DNA of 64,000 nt from Chitinophaga sp. CB10 (GTDB lineage Bacteria > Bacteroidota > Bacteroidia > Chitinophagales > Chitinophagaceae). The stretch is taken from assembly GCA_001870995.2 (NCBI GenBank), contig MLAV02000011.1, positions 146,996 to 210,995 of the forward strand. Reading direction: 5' to 3'. Position numbers and translations under genes: made by a program. The notes beneath the pieces were generated by a model. The model had not been told where the DNA came from. It searched no databases and saw only the letters and a program-made list of their open reading frames with translations. Below, in pieces: positions 23,505-31,967 of the stretch; position 1 is the stretch's first letter; every line of letters starts with the position of its first letter.

Positions 23505-25559
23505 TTAGCCTTTCATTTCCTGCAGTTCCCTTTCCATGGCAAACATTTGATCCCTTAAACGGGCTGCTTCCATAAAATCGAGGTCCCTTGAGGCCTTTTC
23601 CATTTCCTTCTTCACCCTGGATATGGCTTTTTCCATTTGCGGAATGGTTTTCACCGTTGCGGCGGATGATTTGGCTACTTCCATCGCTGCTTCCGCTACC
23701 AGGGTTACCTCATCATGCACGGCATAAGGGGAGTTCTCGTCGTAATTCTTTATTTCCAGCACGCCGGTTTGCGCCAGGATCTGCTCTTTGCTCTTACGTA
23801 CCGTACGTGGCGTAATGCCATGTTCGATATTATAGGCAATCTGTTTTTCCCGGCGGCGGTTGGTTTCATCAATCGTTTTCTGCATACTGTCGGTAATCTT
23901 ATCGGCGTAAAAGATTACCAGCCCATCTACGTTACGGGCGGCGCGGCCGGCCGTTTGGGTCAGGGAGCGTTCGTCGCGGAGGAAACCTTCCTTATCCGCG
24001 TCCAGGATAGCCACCAGGGATACTTCCGGCAAGTCCAGCCCTTCCCTCAGCAGGTTCACCCCTACCAGCACGTCGATATTACCCAGGCGCAGGTCGCGTA
24101 GGATTTCGATGCGTTCCAGGGTATCCACTTCGGAGTGGATGTACCTGGATTTAATATTAATACGCTGCAGGTACTTGTCCATTTCCTCGGCCATACGTTT
24201 GGTGAGGGTGGTAACGAGTACGCGGTCCCCTTTCTGCACACGGCGGTCTATTTCGTCCAGCAGGTCATCCACCTGGTTAACGCTGGGCCTGATCTCAATA
24301 GGCGGCTCCAGGAGCCCGGTGGGTCGTACCACTTGCTCTACCACCACCCCTTCCGTCTTCTTCAGCTCATATTCGCCGGGGGTAGCGCTCACAAAGATGG
24401 CCTGGTTAATCAGGTTCTCGAACTCGAAGAAGTTCAAAGGCCGGTTATCCAGTGCGGAAGGCAGGCGGAAGCCATATTCCACCAGGTTCAGTTTACGGGA
24501 GCGGTCGCCGCCGTACATACCGCCAATCTGCGGCACGGTTACGTGGCTCTCGTCTATGACCAGCAGGTAATCTTTCGGGAAGTAGTCCAACAGGCAGAAG
24601 GGGCGGGTACCCGGCGTACGCCTGTCCAGGAACCTGGAATAGTTCTCAATACCGCTGCAGTAACCCAATTCCCGGATCATTTCCAGGTCGTAGTTCACAC
24701 GTTCCGAGAGGCGCTGCGCTTCTATGAGTTTCCCGTTGGCCTTGAAGTATTCCACCTGTGCCATCAGTTCATCCTGTATTTCGTAGATGATTTGCTGCAT
24801 CATATCCTTTGGCGCCAGGTAGAGGTTAGCCGGGAATATGGCGGCATTGTCCATCTTCCCGATACGTTTACCGTTCTGCACATCGAAGCTTTCTATTTCT
24901 TCGATCTCATCTCCAAAGAAGGTAATGCGGTAGCCGTAGTCCACATACGGGAGGTTGATATCCACCGTATCTCCCTGTACGCGGAAGTTACCGCGGTTGA
25001 AATCCCCGGTGGTGCGGGTATAAAGAGAGTTCACCAGGCCATGCAGGAAAGTATTGCGGCTGATGGTTTGCCCCTGGTGGATGCGGATGATACCGTTTTC
25101 GTAATCCGTAGGGTTACCCATACCATAAATGCAGGAAACGCTGGCTACCACGATGATATCCCGCCGGCCGGAAAGCAGGTTGGAAGTGGCTTTGAGGCGG
25201 AGTTTATCCAGCTCCTCATTAATGGCCAGGTCTTTTTCGATATAGGTATCGCTCACCGGCATGTAGGCTTCCGGCTGGTAGTAGTCGTAGTACGACACGA
25301 AGTACTCCACGGCATTATCCGGGAAGAACTGGCGCAGCTCCCCGTACAGCTGGGCCACGAGCGTTTTGTTGTGGGTCAACACCAATGTAGGGCGTTGTAC
25401 TTGCTGAATAACATTGGCGACAGTAAAGGTTTTACCCGAGCCGGTTACCCCGAGCAGGGTCTGAAACTGTTCACCTGCGTTGATGCCTTCAGTCAATTGT
25501 TTTATCGCTTCCGGCTGGTCACCAGCAGGAGCATAAGGCGCTTGTATCTTAAATGGCAT
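23505..25559 (-). CDS. uvrB: Excinuclease ABC subunit B
   Basis: Damage-verification helicase of nucleotide excision repair, acting with UvrA and UvrC. Walker A is GVTGSGKT (37-44). The beta-hairpin that opens the DNA is visible (YYDYYQPEAYMP), as are the helicase motifs (DESHVTVPQIGGMYGGDR, VSATPGEYE, GVNLLREGLDLPEVSLVAILDADKEG in order) and a C-terminal UVR coiled coil (KEMEKASRDLDFMEAARLRD). The start is the ATG at 25559, where the conserved PFKIQAPYAPAGDQP begins; upstream codons are not conserved. Its 684 residues are the normal length. Confidence 0.97.
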   Translation of the reverse strand: MPFKIQAPYAPAGDQPEAIKQLTEGINAGEQFQTLLGVTGSGKTFTVANVIQQVQRPTLVLTHNKTLVAQLYGELRQFFPDNAVEYFVSYYDYYQPEAYMPVSDTYIEKDLAINEELDKLRLKATSNLLSGRRDIIVVASVSCIYGMGNPTDYENGIIRIHQGQTISRNTFLHGLVNSLYTRTTGDFNRGNFRVQGDTVDINLPYVDYGYRITFFGDEIEEIESFDVQNGKRIGKMDNAAIFPANLYLAPKDMMQQIIYEIQDELMAQVEYFKANGKLIEAQRLSERVNYDLEMIRELGYCSGIENYSRFLDRRTPGTRPFCLLDYFPKDYLLVIDESHVTVPQIGGMYGGDRSRKLNLVEYGFRLPSALDNRPLNFFEFENLINQAIFVSATPGEYELKKTEGVVVEQVVRPTGLLEPPIEIRPSVNQVDDLLDEIDRRVQKGDRVLVTTLTKRMAEEMDKYLQRINIKSRYIHSEVDTLERIEILRDLRLGNIDVLVGVNLLREGLDLPEVSLVAILDADKEGFLRDERSLTQTAGRAARNVDGLVIFYADKITDSMQKTIDETNRRREKQIAYNIEHGITPRTVRKSKEQILAQTGVLEIKNYDENSPYAVHDEVTLVAEAAMEVAKSSAATVKTIPQMEKAISRVKKEMEKASRDLDFMEAARLRDQMFAMERELQEMKG

Positions 25560-25630
25560 AATGTGAATCTTAAATTGAGCAGTATGTAAAAATACTAAAG
25601 AAGTTGGGACAAAAGTGTTAAAAACCTCTT

Positions 25631-25638
25631 TACTTTTG
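25631..25638 (+). promoter_or_regulatory. Probable promoter of the S1/P1 nuclease gene (-7 box)
   Basis: TACTTTTG, consensus TAnnTTTG, about 24 bases before the ATG at 25662. Confidence 0.4.
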
Positions 25639-25661
25639 CCCATTCAATCAGGAATAACAGT

Positions 25662-26453
25662 ATGAGAAAAAAACTAATCTTTACCTTGCTGCTGGGTATT
25701 ATGCTGCCTTTTGCCAGCTTCGCCTGGGGGCCAATCGGCCACCGCATCGTGGCGGAAATTGCCTATAACCATCTTACACCGCAGGCCCGCAAAGCGGTGG
25801 CAGCCATCCTCGGCCGTACTTCCATGGCCATGGTGGCTAACTGGCCGGATTTCATCAAGTCGGATACTACCCATAAATATGACCATACGAATACCTGGCA
25901 TTACCTGGATTTTCCCGGCGGAATTGAGCGCACGGAATTTGATCAGCTGCTGAAAGCGGCCACCGGCGAAAACCTGTACACCGAAACCAATGCCATGATC
26001 AGGGACCTGAAAAACCGCCACCTGCCTAAGGAAGAAAAGGTATTTGCCCTTACTTTCCTCATTCACATGATCGGGGATATGCATCAGCCTTTGCATGTGG
26101 GCCGGGATGAGGATCAGGGCGGTAATAAAATTGCCGTTACCTGGTTTAATACGCCTTCTAACCTGCATCGCGTTTGGGACGAACAGTTAATTGAGTATCA
26201 ACAGCTTAGCTATACTGAATATACAAAAGCGCTGGATATTGCCACTCCCGCGCAGGTAAAATCTTACCAGGCCGGTACTATTTCCGACTGGATGTTTGAA
26301 TCCCACCTCCTGGCGGATAAGGTCTATGGTTATACCAAGCCGGATTCAAAACTGAGCTACCGGTATAATTATGTGTTTGTGAATGACTTGAATACGCAGC
26401 TGCTGAAGGGTGGTTTGCGATTGGCGGCTATTTTGAACGGGATTTTTAAATAG
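25662..26453 (+). CDS. S1/P1-type zinc nuclease, secreted
   Basis: A 263-residue exported nuclease. The signal peptide ends FASFA, leaving Trp as the mature first residue (WGPIGHRIVAEIA), which in S1/P1 nucleases supplies the N-terminal zinc ligand. Other trinuclear-zinc ligands are visible in NWPDFIK, THKYDHTNTWHYLDF, FLIHMIGDMHQPLHVG and LHRVWD. It degrades single-stranded DNA and RNA and 3'-nucleotides, probably for nutrient recovery in the periplasm or outside the cell. It is monocistronic, ended by a strong hairpin shared with the convergent kinase gene. Confidence 0.92.
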   Translation: MRKKLIFTLLLGIMLPFASFAWGPIGHRIVAEIAYNHLTPQARKAVAAILGRTSMAMVANWPDFIKSDTTHKYDHTNTWHYLDFPGGIERTEFDQLLKAATGENLYTETNAMIRDLKNRHLPKEEKVFALTFLIHMIGDMHQPLHVGRDEDQGGNKIAVTWFNTPSNLHRVWDEQLIEYQQLSYTEYTKALDIATPAQVKSYQAGTISDWMFESHLLADKVYGYTKPDSKLSYRYNYVFVNDLNTQLLKGGLRLAAILNGIFK

Positions 26454-26567
26454 GGGTTATTTTCTGGCCTCAGCAAGCCGGGTATCGGCTACTGCAGGCA
26501 TTGCTTATAAATGATTTATGACCCTGCCCGAAAGGGATTTATACTCCCTTCCCGGAGGGAACCCGGT

Positions 26568-26611
26568 AAAAGCAAGAGGGTGTATCAGCATTGATACACC
26601 CTCTTGCTTTT
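26568..26611. terminator. Bidirectional terminator between nuclease and kinase genes
   Basis: A perfect 20-bp stem (26568-26587 against 26592-26611) with loop GCAT and A/T runs at both ends, placed between two convergent genes. Confidence 0.9.
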
Positions 26612-26628
26612 TATATGCCAGGTAATTA

Positions 26629-27552
26629 CTATACCAGGTCGATGTCAAAGTTCACCAGTTGAACAAACTGGTTGATCCTGGAGTTGATTTCCTCTTTGGA
26701 CACTTCCCTGATGCGGCCGGTACCGAACTGCTCCACGCAGAAGGAGGCCATAGCAGAACCTACGATAATCGCGGTTTTCATGTTTTCGAAGGAAATATCC
26801 CGGGTTTTAGCCAGGTAACCGATGAAGCCACCTGCGAAAGTATCGCCGGCGCCGGTTGGGTCAAATACGTCATCCAGCGGCATGGCAGGAGCGTAGAACA
26901 CATGGTTTTCGTGGAACAGCAGCGCGCCGTGTTCCCCTTTTTTGATGATCAGGTAACGCGGACCCATGGTCAGGATCTTGCGGGCAGCCTTCACCAGACT
27001 GTATTCGCCGCTCAGCTGACGGGCTTCGCTATCGTTCACCATCAGTACGTCTACTCTTTTCAGCACTTTCAGCAGGTCGTCCAGGGCTACTTCCATCCAG
27101 AAGTTCATGGTATCCATAACGATCAGCTTAGGGCGTACCTTCAGCTGGTCGATCACGCTCATTTGTACCTGTGGAGTGAGGTTCCCGAGGATCAGGAACT
27201 CAGAACCCTGGTAGCTATCTGGTATAACAGGCTGAAAATCAGCCAGTACGTTCAGGTCGGTAACAAGGCTGTCGCGGGTATTCATATCCATATGATATCT
27301 GCCGGACCAATAGAAAGTTTTCTCGTCTTTCTTTACCTGTACGCCATCCATAGCTACGCCTTTAGCCGAGAGGGCCGCCAGTTCGGACTCGGGGAAATCG
27401 CCGCCAATTACGGAAACCTGGTTGATAGGGGTCACGAAATTGGATGCCGCCCAGGCAATATATGTTGCGGAACCACCAATGATCCTGCCTGATTTACCAA
27501 AGGGCGTTTCGATCTCGTCGAATGCCATGGTGCCTACTACTGTAAGTGACAT
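26629..27552 (-). CDS. PfkB-family sugar/nucleoside kinase
   Basis: A 307-residue cytoplasmic kinase of the ribokinase/PfkB family. The sugar-binding start is visible (GGSATYIAWAASNF), and the anion-hole and catalytic-base motif DPTGAGDTFAGGF lies near residue 237. Substrate cannot be assigned; ribokinase, adenosine kinase and fructokinase relatives share these motifs. It has a promoter box 49 bases upstream and stands alone. Confidence 0.88.
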   Translation of the reverse strand: MSLTVVGTMAFDEIETPFGKSGRIIGGSATYIAWAASNFVTPINQVSVIGGDFPESELAALSAKGVAMDGVQVKKDEKTFYWSGRYHMDMNTRDSLVTDLNVLADFQPVIPDSYQGSEFLILGNLTPQVQMSVIDQLKVRPKLIVMDTMNFWMEVALDDLLKVLKRVDVLMVNDSEARQLSGEYSLVKAARKILTMGPRYLIIKKGEHGALLFHENHVFYAPAMPLDDVFDPTGAGDTFAGGFIGYLAKTRDISFENMKTAIIVGSAMASFCVEQFGTGRIREVSKEEINSRINQFVQLVNFDIDLV

Positions 27553-27600
27553 ACTATTTTTAGTTACTGGTTTAATTAGTTAATGATATACAAAACCCGG

Positions 27601-27608
27601 CAAAGGTA
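27601..27608 (-). promoter_or_regulatory. Probable promoter of the PfkB kinase gene (-7 box)
   Basis: TACCTTTG on the minus strand, consensus TAnnTTTG, 49 bases before the start codon. Confidence 0.45.
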
Positions 27609-28086
27609 ATATATCTGTCATAAATACATGGAAGATAATATTTATGGCAGGGGGGAGCCTGCGTAAGAGAACCTGGGTATAACAAAATGTAGCATGACAC
27701 CCGGAAAAAATCTGCCCCCGGCCGGCCACTTTTATCTTTTCTAAAAAACCAGCTTATGGAAGTGTAACTATTACGGCTATACGAAATTAAAAATCCGTTG
27801 TTAAAAATGGTAGTTTGTATAAAGTGTATCGCAGCAAAAATGTTACACATCCCGCAAAAAAAATTTGTACCTGATTTACCGACTAAAAATTTTTATCTCT
27901 CTCAAAAGCAATACGGACAAGCAATTCAGCGGACAACCCGGATCCGGTAAAATAAATTTTAACTTTTCACTGTAACATAAAGTTTTCATACCCGTTTAAC
28001 ATTTCAGTAAGCGCTGAAAACCTATTGCAATAAGAAGTAAATAAAGACTTATATCAATCTAACAATTTTCAATTAAAATTTACATC
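27609..28086. other. Long A+T-rich spacer upstream of the small lipoprotein gene
   Basis: About 480 bases without a credible gene. It includes a short palindrome CCGGATCCGG near 27940 and the leader of the lipoprotein gene. A long untranslated leader or a small RNA is possible, but nothing decisive is visible. Confidence 0.4.
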
Positions 28087-28596
28087 ATGTCTATTTCCAA
28101 GAAACGTGCTCTCACAGCGGGAGTTATGATGGCTACTGCTATGGCTGTAACTTTCACTGCTTGTAAGAAAGATGACGACAATCCACCTGCTGCCCGTACA
28201 ACCACTTACGATCTGAAAGGTGTAGGTGCTGATGCAAACACTGTAAACGGTGTGGTTACCCTGTCTGAAAACAGTGACAGCTCTATCAACCTGAGCCTGA
28301 AACTGAATAAGTCAACCAAAGATGCTCAACAGGCTATCTACCTGATTGGTGGTACAGCTGCTGCGCCGCTTACAGATACGCTGTATGCAAACGCAGGCGC
28401 TGATGTAAAAGGTACCGGCGCTGCTATGACCATCAACATCTTCAAGAACGTAAAAACCATCAAGATCAACACTGCTACTGGCCAGAAAGACACTGCTTTC
28501 CGCTATGCTGATGTGCTGAAATATGCCGCTTACATGAAAGTACTGACCGGCGAGAAGAAAGATACCCTGGCTATCGGCCTGGTAGGTAAAAAATAA
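28087..28596 (+). CDS. Small lipoprotein of unknown function
   Basis: A 169-residue lipoprotein: the signal peptide ends in lipobox TFTAC (Cys 26), followed by KKDDDN, an acidic and Lys-rich stretch as in surface-exposed Bacteroidota lipoproteins. The mature part (TTYDLKGVGADANTVNG, SSINLSLKLN) is a Thr/Ala/Lys-rich beta domain that looks like a compact CHRD-like or Ig-like sandwich. Codon use is strongly biased to preferred codons, hinting at high expression. Two hairpins follow the stop. Function not recognised. Confidence 0.7.
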   Translation: MSISKKRALTAGVMMATAMAVTFTACKKDDDNPPAARTTTYDLKGVGADANTVNGVVTLSENSDSSINLSLKLNKSTKDAQQAIYLIGGTAAAPLTDTLYANAGADVKGTGAAMTINIFKNVKTIKINTATGQKDTAFRYADVLKYAAYMKVLTGEKKDTLAIGLVGKK

Positions 28597-28624
28597 GCCT
28601 TAGGCACTGGTTAATTTAGATAGG

Positions 28625-28660
28625 AATGAACTATCCTCCGCATACAATGGATAGTTCATT
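28625..28660. terminator. Hairpin after the small lipoprotein gene (first)
   Basis: A 12-bp perfect inverted repeat (AATGAACTATCC and complement) with a 12-base loop, about 30 bases after the stop. It has no T run and may be a stabilising structure. Confidence 0.5.
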
Positions 28661-28677
28661 AAAAGTGTGATAAATCA

Positions 28678-28705
28678 AATAGCCCACGCGAACGCGTGGG
28701 CTATT
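28678..28705. terminator. Strong hairpin after the small lipoprotein gene (second)
   Basis: A 13-bp perfect stem, AATAGCCCACGCG with its complement, around a 2-base loop, between convergent genes. It is likely to end the lipoprotein transcript and the OmpA-family transcript coming the other way. Confidence 0.7.
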
Positions 28706-28761
28706 CCTGGTTTTGTGACTTTTTTCTAGGATATGGAGGGGTTTCAGAATTTTGTGTTGTA

Positions 28762-30816
28762 TCATTCTGTCTGATAATTATTTACCGGCGCCTCTACCTG
28801 TCTTTTCAATACCTTGAACTCGGTTCTCCTGTTCAGCTGACGGCCTTCAGGGTTATCCTTGTGGTTAGGCAGTGAGTTTGGCGCAATCGGCCTGGTTTTA
28901 CCATAACCTTTTGCGATCAGGCGGGAAGGTGAAATACCACGGCTAATGAGGTAATTCACGCAGGATTGCGCACGTTCCTGAGAGAGTTTATTATTAAACT
29001 TATCGGAACCGACGCTATCCGTATGCGCACTCATTTCTATGGTGAGTTTCGGATTTTCGTTCAGCAGGTCCACCACTGTATCCAACACAACTTTTGATTC
29101 TTCCCTGAGCGTGGCTTTACCAAAATCGTAATAGATATTATTCAGTACAATTGGTTTTTCCACCTCGTAGTGTTTGATACAAAGGGTTGGATTATCCAGT
29201 GAGTCGGTGTTTTCCAGCTGGTCGGTTTTGAAGTGGAGTGATTTGGTAAAATAGTTTTCCTTTTCTGCCACCAGTTTGTACTGACGGTTAGGATCCACTT
29301 CGAAGGTGTACCGGCCGGTTTCATTCAGGGTTACTTTACCGATAATGCGCTGGCGAACGGTGTCCATCAGCGTTACGGTAGCGCCTTCCAGCGGTTTATG
29401 CGTGTCGCAGTCGATAATCAGACCACTGGCAATTTTACGGATACGTTTGATACCGAATATCTCCAGGCAGCATACAGACTCCCTGTCTGAACTGATGAAC
29501 CCTGCTGCAAACGGGCGGGAATTATCCAGTGCGGTGTAGTAGATATCATCCTTGGGGGAGTTCAATGGTTTGCCCATGTTCTTAGGTTCGGACCAACTGC
29601 CGAAATCGCCTTCGCTCTGGAAGAAGTCCAGTCCGCCGAGGCCTACGCGGCCATCTGAACTAAATACCAGCAATCCTTTTTCGGCGTCATAGAAAGGCGC
29701 CTGTTCCTCATCTTTGGTATTGATGGTGGTGCCGATGTTCCTGGCGCTGCCCGGGGTGCCGTTGTTCATTACGCAATACCAGATATCGTTTTTGCCCATA
29801 CCACCGGGGCGGTTGGAAGCAAACAACAGGTATTTGCCATCGGCCGTAATATATGGCTGCATGGAGTTGTAGCCATCCACGTTCACATTGCCGCCTAAGA
29901 TTTTAGGTTCGGACCAGGAACCATTTTGTTTGGTGCTGATATAAATAGCTGCCTGCTTTACGCCATTTTTAACTGTCCACCTGGTGAGGTATAATGTTCT
30001 GCCATCAGGAGAGATAGCGGACACCCCCTGGTCGGTACCTTTAGGCGCATCAGGGATGGTCAGCTTGGTAGCGTTGTTATAGGTGTTATTATGCCCGGAT
30101 GCAGTGTACAAGGTATTCACATAAGGGTTTCCCTTTTTGTTCTTTTCCTTTTTATCTTTATCACTGGCATTATCCGGTAATGGCGGCGTTTCCGGGCGGG
30201 ATGAAGTGAACATCAGCGTGTTGGGGTCGGTAATTACCGGTGCATAGTTTGCGCCACCCTCGTTGATGTTTCCAGCCGTTTTTACGATAGTGAACCGTGG
30301 TTGTTTCTTCTCTTCCGCGAGAGCGAATTCACAGCATTGGATTTCCAGGCTGGCCCTGGTAGAAATTTCGTCTGCTGCGGTATATGTTTCCTTGAACTTC
30401 TTCAATTGTTCCAGCGCCTCCTGGTATTTGCCGTTTGCCCTCAGGCAGATGCCATACCAATAGCGGGCCTGTGGAAACTGGGGGTTATTGAAACCCACCA
30501 GCTGGGCATACCATGTTTCGGCATTGCCGTAATCGTTATACAGGCGATACGACTCTGCCAGGCGGGCAACTACCTGCTGGTAATCTTTCAGTTTGCCGGC
30601 GGGGGGAGCTGTACCTGCTACGGCATAGGGTAATACCTGGTCGTTTTTAATTTTAAAGGTTCCCAGGGCTTTGTTATAGTACTGTGCTGCTGAATAGTAA
30701 TCTTTGGCATTGTAGTAAACGTCCGCCGTATGTTTATAGTCATAAACATATTGCGCCCGGACGTTTGGTAGCAGCCCGAATAGAACAAGTAACAGGCAGA
30801 GTGTATATTTTTTCAT
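28762..30816 (-). CDS. PorE-like OmpA-family protein with TPR, PD40 propeller and carboxypeptidase-regulatory domain
   Basis: A 684-residue envelope protein. After a signal peptide (cut at NVRA-QYVYD) come TPR-like helices (about 30-170), a PD40/WD40-like beta-propeller (TLMFTSSRPE, LYLTRWTVKN, LLFASNRPGGMGKNDIWY, LVFSSDGRVGLGGLDFF), a carboxypeptidase-regulatory-like domain (GLIIDCDTHKPLEGATVTL) and a C-terminal OmpA peptidoglycan-binding domain (IEMSAHTDSVGSDKFNNKLS). This is the domain order of PorE of the type IX secretion system. It lies downstream of a PorP/SprF gene and a type B cargo gene. The ATG at 30816 is chosen because it starts the signal peptide; 30864 would add sixteen charged residues. 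Confidence 0.85.
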   Translation of the reverse strand: MKKYTLCLLLVLFGLLPNVRAQYVYDYKHTADVYYNAKDYYSAAQYYNKALGTFKIKNDQVLPYAVAGTAPPAGKLKDYQQVVARLAESYRLYNDYGNAETWYAQLVGFNNPQFPQARYWYGICLRANGKYQEALEQLKKFKETYTAADEISTRASLEIQCCEFALAEEKKQPRFTIVKTAGNINEGGANYAPVITDPNTLMFTSSRPETPPLPDNASDKDKKEKNKKGNPYVNTLYTASGHNNTYNNATKLTIPDAPKGTDQGVSAISPDGRTLYLTRWTVKNGVKQAAIYISTKQNGSWSEPKILGGNVNVDGYNSMQPYITADGKYLLFASNRPGGMGKNDIWYCVMNNGTPGSARNIGTTINTKDEEQAPFYDAEKGLLVFSSDGRVGLGGLDFFQSEGDFGSWSEPKNMGKPLNSPKDDIYYTALDNSRPFAAGFISSDRESVCCLEIFGIKRIRKIASGLIIDCDTHKPLEGATVTLMDTVRQRIIGKVTLNETGRYTFEVDPNRQYKLVAEKENYFTKSLHFKTDQLENTDSLDNPTLCIKHYEVEKPIVLNNIYYDFGKATLREESKVVLDTVVDLLNENPKLTIEMSAHTDSVGSDKFNNKLSQERAQSCVNYLISRGISPSRLIAKGYGKTRPIAPNSLPNHKDNPEGRQLNRRTEFKVLKRQVEAPVNNYQTE

Positions 30817-30875
30817 GAGGGGTGCTTTTCTTGATTCATCAAATTTTTCCGCTCTTTCAGTCATCGATAATATTT

Positions 30876-31883
30876 TTATAATCTGGGGCAGATAAAATAT
30901 TCTTCATTCAGCACTCTTCTTTTACGACTGATAAAGGACAGTGAAACTTCGAAACTCTGGCTGCCATTTACCAGGCGTTTCATATTAGAGGTATTGGCAT
31001 CGTAGCTGAAGCCAAGTACAAAGCTTTTGAAGTGGAAGCCCACGAACGGAATAGCGGAGTCATTGAACCGGTAGTTACCCCCGAGCAGGAAATCAAACTC
31101 CGGATTTACCATCATTTGAGCATATATACCCGCTACAATTTCTTCTGCGTTACCCTGGCGCATGTATAAACCGGTAGGAGTAAGGCTAAACTGCTCATTG
31201 AGCTTGATTTTGGTACCACCATGGAACAGCCATCTTACCGGCAGCTTTCTTTCCATGCCAGCCGCTGCAAAAGGGTCCTTCGGCTGCGTGAGGTGTGTGG
31301 CGGCAAACCCTACGAACGGGTTGAACCGGTGGTTAGGATTACCATCAAAGAAAACGGTACCCGCGCCGGCGTCAAAAGCGCTGGCGGAGGTAGTGGTTAC
31401 ATTTTCCCCGTTTGCAATACTGGGATCGTAGCCGATGGTAGGGCTGTACTGGCTGCCGGTCTGGAACTTGGCAGGATCCACCCGCCTGTTCAGCAAACCA
31501 GCCTGGATACCAAATACCAGCTGGCTGGTTTTGGTTTTTCCAAACTTCACACCCGTGTAAGACACGCTGGCCATTGCGTTGAGGTAATTGTAACCCGCAT
31601 CGCCGGCGGCCATATTTATCACGTTTGCGCCTATACCAATATTTTTATCAGTTGCCGCATCAATAGATACGCCGGCAGTCGAAAAAGGCTTGCCATAGTT
31701 GGCCCATTGATTACGGTAATTGCCATTTACACGAAAGTCACCATCTATTACACCGGTAAGCGCAGGGTTGAGCCATAAAGGATAGGCATAATATTGTGAG
31801 AAGTGCGGATCTACCTGTGCTACAGCTAAACGGGGCAACAAACTGCTCCATAAAAGTATCATAATTATAGAAATCCTCTTCAT
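30876..31883 (-). CDS. PorP/SprF-family type IX secretion membrane protein
   Basis: A 335-residue outer-membrane protein with a signal peptide (ending AVAQ) and the family start VDPHFSQYYAYPLWLNPALTG, followed by barrel-like strands (FRVNGNYRNQWANYG, GIGANVINMAAGDAGYNYLNA). SprF-type proteins are needed for secretion of partners carrying a type B C-terminal domain, and the gene directly upstream encodes such a protein. The pair therefore looks like a dedicated cargo-exporter couple. An 85-base gap with a hairpin separates it from the cargo gene. Confidence 0.9.
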   Translation of the reverse strand: MKRISIIMILLWSSLLPRLAVAQVDPHFSQYYAYPLWLNPALTGVIDGDFRVNGNYRNQWANYGKPFSTAGVSIDAATDKNIGIGANVINMAAGDAGYNYLNAMASVSYTGVKFGKTKTSQLVFGIQAGLLNRRVDPAKFQTGSQYSPTIGYDPSIANGENVTTTSASAFDAGAGTVFFDGNPNHRFNPFVGFAATHLTQPKDPFAAAGMERKLPVRWLFHGGTKIKLNEQFSLTPTGLYMRQGNAEEIVAGIYAQMMVNPEFDFLLGGNYRFNDSAIPFVGFHFKSFVLGFSYDANTSNMKRLVNGSQSFEVSLSFISRKRRVLNEEYFICPRL

Positions 31884-31910
31884 AGGAACATAATTTACTT
31901 GTTGAAGATT

Positions 31911-31936
31911 ACCGGGATGCCTTACAGCATCCCGGT
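31911..31936. terminator. Intercistronic hairpin between cargo gene and PorP/SprF gene
   Basis: A 10-bp perfect stem (ACCGGGATGC and complement) with loop CTTACA. The T run is on the plus-strand side, so in the minus-strand transcript it is more likely an attenuator or RNA-stability element that lowers expression of the downstream genes. Confidence 0.6.
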
Positions 31937-31967
31937 TTTATTTTTTCTACGGGTTTATTAATGTTGA

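Noticed and set aside
24135..25589. 484-codon plus-strand frame opposite uvrB
   Set aside because: Antisense shadow; uvrB is unambiguous on the other strand.
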